A DNA stretch of 8,790 bases from an uncultured Treponema sp. (lineage in GTDB: Bacteria; Spirochaetota; Spirochaetia; Treponematales; Treponemataceae), in assembly GCA_946538875.1 (NCBI GenBank), contig CAMNHD010000047.1, positions 1-8,790 of the forward strand. The letters are read 5' to 3'. Within the stretch, counting starts at the first letter, position 1; each line of letters begins with the position of its first letter. Below the pieces are notes generated by a model. That model made no database searches. It was not told where the DNA came from and saw only the letters and a list, made by a program, of their open reading frames with translations. Made by a program: the position numbers and the translations under genes. This document shows positions 1 to 4,649 of this stretch, in pieces.

Positions 1-484
1 AGGAAATCTTTTTAAGGCAGGCTTCCAGATGAGCCCTTGAGTCGGAGCAGTAAAGCGCGTCAAAAAAGAACATCGGTGTGCCGGCTCCGTTCCTGCGGTT
101 GTCGGAAGAAGAAAAATTCTTTATCTGTTCAACCTGTTTGTATGTAAAACCGGCAGGGTCTGCAAGAACCTTTGGATATGGATAAAGAATGGACCAGTAC
201 ATTTCCCTGTTCGGAATCTCTTCAAGCGGCAGCATGCTTCCACCACACCAGTAAAAAGTGTAGCTGCGGTTTCCCTCTGTGTCTCCACCAGCGGCTTTAG
301 GAACACTGGGGACAGTCATCTTTATTTCCCAGTCCTTTACATGGATGTCATAAGTAAAGTCAAATTTGACGTCAGGATAAGAATCCTGGAGAATCTTGAG
401 ACCATCCGGCCCCAGTGCCAGACTAGTCGAGCTAAAAGCAAGCGAAAGAAATAAAGTAAGAAACAAGCCCCTTGTTCTAGGCAT
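1..484 (-). CDS. Secreted protein of unknown function, N-terminal part (cut by left edge)
   Basis: The reading frame is open from the ATG at 484 to the window edge and gives 161 residues. The N-terminus is a typical Sec signal peptide: Arg at 3 and 5, a hydrophobic core at about 7-17, and a likely cleavage after S-L-A at residue 23. The mature part has several aromatic and Gly-rich motifs, including F-Y-W-C-G-G-S-M-L-P (77-86) and a G-T-P-M-F-F-F-D segment (135-142), which look like conserved surfaces of an exported enzyme or binding protein. I cannot name the family. A treponemal M15-like peptidase is a weak guess, because no metal ligands are visible in this part. A strong ribosome site (AGGGAGG, 5 nt before the ATG) lies inside the preceding JetD-like gene, whose stop codon overlaps this start by 8 nt, so the two are probably translated together. 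Confidence 0.8.
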   Translation of the reverse strand, partial: MPRTRGLFLTLFLSLAFSSTSLALGPDGLKILQDSYPDVKFDFTYDIHVKDWEIKMTVPSVPKAAGGDTEGNRSYTFYWCGGSMLPLEEIPNREMYWSILYPYPKVLADPAGFTYKQVEQIKNFSSSDNRRNGAGTPMFFFDALYCSDSRAHLEACLKKIS

Positions 485-1697
485 CCACACCTCCCTGTGT
501 CAGATTTAAAAAGGCCTGCTGCATGTAGTCAAGGGAGATGGATTCCTGAGGCAGTTTAAATACAGTCTCACTGTTGACACGCAGTTTCTTAAAGACAGCC
601 GTCTCCTCGCCGTTCAGGTTCTGCGGCACTTCCCAGTTTTTAAGCCCCTTAGTCTTTACGCATCTCTTTTTGAAAGTGACAAGAGTGTGTATGTCCATGC
701 AGAGAGATTTTGTCTTGTGGTAAAATGAGCGGAAACGCGAAAGCGTATCATAACTGTGCTCGTCAATGCTGCCAAAATAAATAATGTTAAAGTGCCCGAT
801 CCATTCGCAAAGCTTAAGAAGATTCATGGTGTAGGGCGAACCCAGAATACAGAGAGTTCCTTCCACATGGGGGAAAGTCAGGTAGACCATCTCGTTTTCT
901 ATGATAAGCACATTGTGGATATGCGCCAGAAAAGGACTCAGGTGAAGATTTGTAAAATCATCAAGTGGAAGCCCTAATTCCTGCGGGTGAAGATTTCCCA
1001 GCGCAAGCGGATAGTTTTGGGAAAGGAGCCTGAACCTGATGGATACAGGTTTTGTCTTTAACCCATGATCCGACTCAAACGAAATGCGTATGGGTTTGCC
1101 CGAAGTCAGCGAATGAATCAGGGCCTTGTTTTCTTCTATAAAGTTGTCTGGAATATCGACAGGAATTTCCCTAAGGTAAATATTGCTGTTGGGGTTGTCC
1201 ACAATCCACTTTGCAATGCGCGTGATGTTTTCCCAAAAACTAAGTGGAGAGTCAGTCTGTAGAAGTTGCGGCAGATGAGCCTGTGCCCACGCAAGAATTT
1301 TCTTCTGGTCAAGCAGGCCGTTGTCCTCGATAAGATTCAGAATGTCACGCAGATGGTTTACATTCTGCTGCTTGCCAATAAAACAAAGATAGTCCTCTTC
1401 AGAGTCAAAGAACACGCCTTTGATGATGCTGCGTCTGCCGCTGCTGCGGGTGTTGATGTTTTCAATCTCAAGCGAATACCCTGCGCCTGTGACATTCTTG
1501 CTGTTCTGGTAAACCTGGTTCACACTGTCGGAGTCAAGCTTTGAGCCGTCGACAAAACGGGAAAAATTGCTGCTGATGATAAGTGGAAAATAAGGGGCCT
1601 GTTCCTGGCCGGAAGTGTATGTGCTTTCAAGTAAAAAATGAATGTAATCGTCAAATAGGTTGACAGCCTTTTCAAAAATCTCATCAACAGTAATCAT
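477..1697 (-). CDS. JetD-family protein (DUF3322 + DUF2220), solitary, with altered DxD motif
   Basis: The protein has 406 residues from the ATG at 1697. The N-terminal two thirds match the DUF3322 layout, including W-I-V-D-N-P (164-169) and Y-L-R-E-I-P-V (174-180) followed by N-F-I-E (185-188), where JetD proteins usually read YLRxLDIPGVDTKFIE. The C-terminal part is the Toprim-like DUF2220 nuclease domain: I-I-E-N-E (265-269), the strand and motif Y-F-G-S-I-D-E-H (307-314), C-M-D-I-H-T-L (333-339) and P-Q-E-S-I (383-387). In JetD the central motif normally reads G-D-x-D-x-H; here the first Asp is Ser310. JetD is the nuclease that cuts circular plasmid DNA extruded by the JetABC SMC complex. 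No jetA, jetB or jetC is present here. The frame stays open upstream of 1697, but those residues come from a G+C-rich intergenic stretch and do not look like protein. The family call is firm; activity in defence is uncertain. Confidence 0.85.
   Translation of the reverse strand: MITVDEIFEKAVNLFDDYIHFLLESTYTSGQEQAPYFPLIISSNFSRFVDGSKLDSDSVNQVYQNSKNVTGAGYSLEIENINTRSSGRRSIIKGVFFDSEEDYLCFIGKQQNVNHLRDILNLIEDNGLLDQKKILAWAQAHLPQLLQTDSPLSFWENITRIAKWIVDNPNSNIYLREIPVDIPDNFIEENKALIHSLTSGKPIRISFESDHGLKTKPVSIRFRLLSQNYPLALGNLHPQELGLPLDDFTNLHLSPFLAHIHNVLIIENEMVYLTFPHVEGTLCILGSPYTMNLLKLCEWIGHFNIIYFGSIDEHSYDTLSRFRSFYHKTKSLCMDIHTLVTFKKRCVKTKGLKNWEVPQNLNGEETAVFKKLRVNSETVFKLPQESISLDYMQQAFLNLTQGGVDA
490..496 (-). 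promoter_or_regulatory. Shine-Dalgarno site of the secreted protein
   Basis: AGGGAGG on the minus strand, 5 nt before the ATG at 484. It fixes the start of the secreted protein inside the end of the JetD-like gene. It is flanked by CACA and TGTG, which could form a small 4-bp stem holding most of the site in its loop. Confidence 0.75.
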
Positions 1698-1703
1698 GTC
1701 ATA

Positions 1704-1732
1704 ATAATATAGAGATTTTTGTATAAAATCAA
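1704..1732 (-). promoter_or_regulatory. Predicted promoter of the JetD-like gene, probably leaderless
   Basis: On the minus strand TTGATT (1727-1732) and TATTAT (1704-1709) are separated by exactly 17 nt. Six bases follow the -10 box, so the expected +1 falls on the A of the ATG at 1697. No purine-rich ribosome site precedes this ATG. Together these suggest a leaderless mRNA. The region is A+T-rich, so a chance match is possible. Confidence 0.5.
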
Positions 1733-1740
1733 TAATAATG

Positions 1741-1858
1741 TGGCAAGGTTTGGTGCGGCACCGTATGGTGCTAAGGGGCTTCCGGCCTTCGCTCACGCTC
1801 ATACCTGCCTTGCGGCAGGTACTTACGGGCCTACACCCCCGGCCGTGCCTGCTTTGGA
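1741..1858. other. G+C-rich intergenic stretch between GH35 and JetD-like genes
   Basis: This 118-bp stretch is far richer in G+C than the A+T-rich promoter next to it, and I see no plausible gene in it. It holds a perfect 8-bp hairpin at 1802-1821, the alternating units GGTGC/GCACC/GGTGC at 1752-1771, and several GGCC-containing motifs. It could be a degenerate copy of a dispersed intergenic repeat, since the stretches at 4421-4560 and 6425-6530 have a similar composition. I find no long shared sequence between them. Confidence 0.4.
1802..1821 (-). other. 8-bp perfect hairpin with a GCAA tetraloop
   Basis: TACCTGCC and GGCAGGTA are exact inverted repeats separated by 4 nt. Read on the minus strand, the direction of GH35 transcription, the loop is GCAA, a GNRA tetraloop that stabilises RNA stems. 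No T-run follows, so it is not a classical intrinsic terminator. It lies 38 nt past the GH35 stop codon and may be a 3'-end stabiliser, a Rho-type end, or part of a repeat. Confidence 0.55.
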
Positions 1859-3604
1859 TTACAGACTGGGCTCATCACAAAGTGTGATTGAATCCCCGGC
1901 CTTGCCTTCAGTTTCGAACAATATGATAGAGTTCTTTCCCTTGTGCAATAGCGGTGCCGGAACATACAGCCTTTTCTGCGGACCAATCTCCCAGTAGCGG
2001 CCAAGATTGAATCCGTTTACAAAGGCAACTCCCTTTCCAAATCTCTCCGTGTCCAAGAAAGTGTCGCCCGGTTCGTCAACATCAAAATCAAATTTGTAAA
2101 AGGCTGGAGCCTTTGAGCTTTCGTCATATCCCTTGGCAAAGTCCAGCTTGTCCATCTGCTCACAGTCAAGCGGAAGGCTATAGATGTCAAAGCCAAAGTG
2201 CCTGTGGTCATTCAGGCGTAGTCCACCAGAAAGACCTTTTCTCTGGAGCTCAAGTCCGCCGCCAAAGTTTTCACGTCCGTAGTTTTCAATAAGGATGTCA
2301 TAGCGGCCGGCAGTGCATTTGTCCTGCACTTCAAACTTGTCGTTCAGGCTTGTGTCCACGGCAGTAAACAGGAATCTGCCGTTCTGGTAGACATTTGCGC
2401 GGTCGGCTGCACCCTCAAGCTTTATGTCGTTTACGGTTTCGTAAGGTCTTGCCTCAGTGCGGTAAAGAATAAAGCCGTAGTTCTGGTCAATATCCTCCAT
2501 GGTGAGCGGATACAGCGACTTTACCGGGGAAGCCAAGGCCTCCAGGTTTTCAAAGAGGCCTGTCTTTGCGGAACACTTTACCTTTCCGAATGATGCGCGC
2601 CTGATCTTTGTGCTGAGCGGAATCTGCTCCACAGGATTGTACTTTGCAATGATTTTCTGGAACAGTTCGTATTTTCTGGTAATCTGGCCGTCCTCAGTAA
2701 GAATGGAGTCATAGTCGTATGATGTGACGTCTGCATTCTTGGAACCGGCATTGCGTCCAGCCATAAAACCAAAGTTTGTGCCGCCCTGGAACATATAGAT
2801 GTTCAGGCTTCCGCGCTCAATCATATCCTCAAGCTCTTTTGCGGCCTTTTCAGGGTCGTTGGTATGGTGCTGCTCACCCCATGCGTCGAACCAGCCTACC
2901 CAGAACTCCATGCACATGGACGGTCCGTTTTTCCCTGTATAAGCCTTCATGCGCTCAAATTGTACAGGTGCTTCTGAACCAAAGTTTCCAGTACAGAGGG
3001 CACCGTCAACCATTCCTGACTTAAAGCAGCCTTCGTTCCACGGTCCGTCCGATGTTACCAGCGGAACTGTTACGCCCATTGACCTTACGGTGTCACGCAG
3101 GAATTCCATGTAGGAAGTGTCGTTTCCGTAATAGCCGTATTCGTTTTCCAGCTGCATCAGGATTATCGGTCCGCCACGGTCCATCTGGTAGGGCAGGAGG
3201 CGTGGAATAAGTTCAGTGTAGTATTCCTTGACTGCCTGGAGATATGGAGGATAGGAACAGCGCAGCCTCATGTTGCGGTCTTTCAGCAGCCATGAAGGAA
3301 GTCCGCCGAATTCCCATTCTGCGCAGATATATGGTGATGGTCTGATTATTACGTAAAGCCCAAGTTTTTGAGCAAGTTCTATAAAGTGGAAGACGTTGTG
3401 TATGCCTTCCCAATTGAATTCACCTTTTTTTGATTCGTGGAAATTCCATGGAATGTAGGTTTCAACGGTGTTGCAACCCATATTCTTGAGTTTTTCAAGA
3501 CGGTCCTGCCAGTATTCCGGCACAACCCTGAAATAGTGGATTGAACCGGAAATGATTTTAAATGGTTTACCGTCCAAGTACGATTGTTCTTTGACTTCAA
3601 GCAT
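1859..3604 (-). CDS. Glycoside hydrolase family 35 beta-galactosidase, cytoplasmic
   Basis: This 581-residue enzyme removes terminal beta-linked galactose from oligosaccharides by a retaining mechanism. The GH35 signature is at 144-157: GGPII then Q-L-E-N-E-Y-G, with Glu155 as the expected acid/base. Glu233 in M-E-F-W-V-G-W is the expected nucleophile. The TIM barrel (about 1-330) starts with the typical G-S-I-H-Y-F-R (20-26). It also carries R-P-S-P-Y-I-C-A-E-W (88-97) and F-Q-G-G-T-N-F-G. The rest is jelly-roll domains, ending with the N-G-F-N-L-G-R-Y-W motif typical of the family. No signal peptide is present, so it acts on imported sugars. Length and architecture resemble the BgaC type of bacterial GH35, which prefers short galactosides such as beta-1,3 linkages; the specificity here is inference. 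GAGG lies 5 nt before the ATG. No transporter or regulator gene is adjacent. Confidence 0.95.
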   Translation of the reverse strand: MLEVKEQSYLDGKPFKIISGSIHYFRVVPEYWQDRLEKLKNMGCNTVETYIPWNFHESKKGEFNWEGIHNVFHFIELAQKLGLYVIIRPSPYICAEWEFGGLPSWLLKDRNMRLRCSYPPYLQAVKEYYTELIPRLLPYQMDRGGPIILMQLENEYGYYGNDTSYMEFLRDTVRSMGVTVPLVTSDGPWNEGCFKSGMVDGALCTGNFGSEAPVQFERMKAYTGKNGPSMCMEFWVGWFDAWGEQHHTNDPEKAAKELEDMIERGSLNIYMFQGGTNFGFMAGRNAGSKNADVTSYDYDSILTEDGQITRKYELFQKIIAKYNPVEQIPLSTKIRRASFGKVKCSAKTGLFENLEALASPVKSLYPLTMEDIDQNYGFILYRTEARPYETVNDIKLEGAADRANVYQNGRFLFTAVDTSLNDKFEVQDKCTAGRYDILIENYGRENFGGGLELQRKGLSGGLRLNDHRHFGFDIYSLPLDCEQMDKLDFAKGYDESSKAPAFYKFDFDVDEPGDTFLDTERFGKGVAFVNGFNLGRYWEIGPQKRLYVPAPLLHKGKNSIILFETEGKAGDSITLCDEPSL

Positions 3605-3605
3605 A

Positions 3606-3636
3606 AAAACCTCATGTATAAATATGAAAAGGTTTT
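3606..3636 (-). promoter_or_regulatory. Inverted repeat that could mask the GH35 ribosome site
   Basis: AAAACCT (3606-3612) and AGGTTTT (3630-3636) are exact 7-bp inverted repeats. The GH35 Shine-Dalgarno GAGG (3610-3613 on the minus strand) falls in the start-proximal arm. If transcription begins near 3633 only about 4 bp of the stem remain, so any effect on translation depends on the true start. Evidence is weak. Confidence 0.3.
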
Positions 3637-3639
3637 CAA

Positions 3640-3668
3640 ATTATACAAGGTCTTTAAACAAAAATCAA
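3640..3668 (-). promoter_or_regulatory. Predicted promoter of the GH35 gene
   Basis: TTGATT (3663-3668) and a perfect TATAAT (3640-3645) lie 17 nt apart on the minus strand, with the expected +1 near 3633. The -35 box overlaps the TGA (3665-3667) of the upstream membrane-protein gene. I see no terminator between the two genes, so some read-through from the upstream pair is also likely. Confidence 0.7.
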
Positions 3669-3964
3669 GACTGTTTAGGCGTGGGAAGTTGTGTTTTGCT
3701 TTTTTCGATGATGTACAGAATTCCCCAGACCAAAAGGCCTGCGCCGACTATGAGCAGACCCAGGATTGAATCTTCACGGCTCAGGTCAAAAAATCCCTCT
3801 CCAGACAGTGCGCTTGTAATACAGTCGACCAGCCACATCAGAGCTGCACCCCAGAACATAAGGGTGGCTGTGAAAAAGCTTTTTGCAGGTCTGTTTTTCT
3901 TAGCTGCAATGATGTAGGCCATTGTGAAGGCGACTGCAGTGATAACTGTCATAATTTCGCACAT
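3665..3964 (-). CDS. Small three-helix membrane protein, second of a pair
   Basis: A 99-residue protein that I do not recognise. Three hydrophobic segments are clear: about 4-21, 30-53 and 66-86. The loop between helices 2 and 3 is short and acidic (GEGFFDLSRED, 55-65), and the C-terminal tail is polar. The start ATG at 3964 shares one base with the stop of the preceding gene (TAATG), and GGAG lies 7 nt before it. The overlap suggests that the two proteins are made in matched amounts and work together in the inner membrane, perhaps as a small complex. The arrangement is similar to paired small transporters, but no family motif supports that, so function is unknown. The GH35 promoter overlaps the end of this gene. 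Confidence 0.8.
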   Translation of the reverse strand: MCEIMTVITAVAFTMAYIIAAKKNRPAKSFFTATLMFWGAALMWLVDCITSALSGEGFFDLSREDSILGLLIVGAGLLVWGILYIIEKSKTQLPTPKQS

Positions 3965-4338
3965 TATGCGACTCCTCCGATATTTACTTTTTTGTTTGCT
4001 TTATTTTTGCGTATTGCCGATACAGCCCACATGATTCCCCAGGCTGCTGTCACCAGAACTGCCATGCCGACGCCGACTGTTGCCATTTCATGAAGCATTT
4101 CTGCGGTGTCTTCCGGGTTCCTCATCGAGGTAAGAAATGGCGGATAAAGAACTACTTCTCCGTGATAGATGTGCTCGATTGCGAGAAGGAATGCGCCGCC
4201 AAACTCCAGTTTCTGAAGCCAGCCGAGCTTTTCCTTTACAGATTTTATGTGTTCGTCGGTTTTGTGTTTTAGGCCGATAGAACCTTTTACGACAGAAACT
4301 ACAACCGCCTCTGTGAGCGGAACAAGAAAACATGCCAT
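3964..4338 (-). CDS. Small membrane protein with intramembrane His/Glu residues, first of a pair
   Basis: A 124-residue protein that I do not recognise. Hydrophobic segments lie at about 3-18, 46-66 and 85-107. A basic, amphipathic stretch (23-43) separates the first two, and the tail is Lys-rich. The second segment carries E-H-I-Y-H-G-E (55-61) and His83 lies just before the third. Polar His/Glu residues at membrane positions may bind a metal or haem or move protons; that is inference. An ATG at 4350 is in frame, but GGAGG (4344-4348) then falls inside the coding part. The ATG at 4338 is 5 nt after that site and is the better start. A strong promoter lies just upstream, and the gene overlaps the next one by 1 nt. 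Confidence 0.8.
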   Translation of the reverse strand: MACFLVPLTEAVVVSVVKGSIGLKHKTDEHIKSVKEKLGWLQKLEFGGAFLLAIEHIYHGEVVLYPPFLTSMRNPEDTAEMLHEMATVGVGMAVLVTAAWGIMWAVSAIRKNKANKKVNIGGVA

Positions 4339-4343
4339 AATAG

Positions 4344-4348
4344 CCTCC
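4344..4348 (-). promoter_or_regulatory. Shine-Dalgarno site that sets the membrane-protein start
   Basis: GGAGG on the minus strand, 5 nt before the ATG at 4338. It argues against the earlier in-frame ATG at 4350, which directly abuts this site. Confidence 0.7.
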
Positions 4349-4366
4349 ATTGATGCGCTATTATTT

Positions 4367-4394
4367 ATTTTACCATACAGAACTGGTTTGTCAA
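4367..4394 (-). promoter_or_regulatory. Strong predicted promoter of the membrane-protein pair
   Basis: A perfect TTGACA (4389-4394) and TAAAAT (4367-4372) lie 16 nt apart on the minus strand. The -10 box is preceded by TGG, an extended -10 (TGn). The expected +1 is near 4360, giving a short leader of about 22 nt before the ATG at 4338. Confidence 0.7.
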
Positions 4395-4400
4395 GTAAGT

Positions 4401-4420
4401 TTAAGCCGGCTTAAGCCGAT
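4401..4420. promoter_or_regulatory. Candidate operator: 14-bp palindrome within a 10-bp tandem repeat
   Basis: TTAAGCCGGCTTAA (4401-4414) is a perfect palindrome. It arises because TTAAGCCG recurs at a 10-bp spacing (4401-4408 and 4411-4418), one helical turn. It lies 6 bp upstream of the -35 box of the membrane-protein promoter, where an activator or repressor dimer could bind. No regulator gene is adjacent. Confidence 0.45.
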
Positions 4421-4558
4421 TTACGTGGCCTGTCAGCGTTAAAACCTCAGGCACAAACAGCATTTAGCATCGGTTCTGCAAACCCGGTTCGGGACCGGCA
4501 GCCGCTTTGTGCCTGTGTTTCGTCAAAACCGTTTTCCCCGGCGGACCGCACCCTGCAC
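4421..4558. other. G+C-rich structured intergenic stretch between divergent promoters
   Basis: Together with the promoter segments on either side this makes up the 311-bp gap between divergent genes. I see no coding potential here. CAGGCACAAA (4448-4457) and TTTGTGCCTG (4506-4515) form a perfect 10-bp inverted repeat. It encloses 48 nt that hold a smaller CCGGT/ACCGG hairpin (4484-4498). GCCTG at 4428-4432 can pair with the same CAGGC (4448-4452), giving two mutually exclusive folds. The element lies upstream of both predicted transcription starts, so it is not in either mRNA leader. It could be a small RNA, a binding region or a decayed repeat. Confidence 0.4.
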
Positions 4559-4587
4559 TTGATAGATTAAAGTACCCGTGTTATAAT
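4559..4587 (+). promoter_or_regulatory. Near-consensus promoter of the 565-residue protein gene
   Basis: TTGATA (4559-4564) and a perfect TATAAT (4582-4587) are 17 nt apart on the plus strand. The expected +1 is A4594, giving a leader of about 56 nt. An upstream TTG codon at 4587 overlaps the -10 box and therefore cannot be the translation start. Confidence 0.8.
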
Positions 4588-4639
4588 TGATTTATTATGG
4601 TGTGGAATACCTGCACCGCAAAAGTACAAGCTTAGTATT

Positions 4640-4643
4640 GGAG
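4640..4643 (+). promoter_or_regulatory. Shine-Dalgarno site that decides the start of the 565-residue protein
   Basis: GGAG lies 6 nt before the ATG at 4650. The ATG at 4644 abuts it directly and the one at 4659 is too far away, so 4650 is the best start. Confidence 0.65.
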
Positions 4644-4649
4644 ATGTTA

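Noticed and set aside
1698..1802. A 35-residue N-terminal extension of the JetD-like protein
   Set aside because: It is translated from the G+C-rich island and the promoter, and has no ribosome site. Normal JetD-like protein sequence begins at the ATG at 1697.
1802..1821. An intrinsic terminator for the GH35 gene
   Set aside because: The stem is good, but no T-run follows on the minus strand.
1719..1997. A 92-residue plus-strand frame across the intergenic island
   Set aside because: It runs antisense into the end of the GH35 gene, is low in complexity (Ala/Pro-rich), and has no ribosome site.
477..4338. A complete Wadjet (JetABCD) defence island
   Set aside because: Only the JetD-like protein is present. 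The upstream genes are GH35 and small membrane proteins, not SMC, kleisin or KITE proteins.
4448..4515. A tRNA or tRNA-like gene
   Set aside because: The outer stem and the inner hairpin with TTCGGG loosely recall a tRNA, but there is no anticodon arm, no D arm and no proper T-loop.
4587..4649. A TTG start for the 565-residue protein
   Set aside because: The TTG overlaps the -10 box, so it would not be transcribed. GGAG before the ATG at 4650 is a better start.
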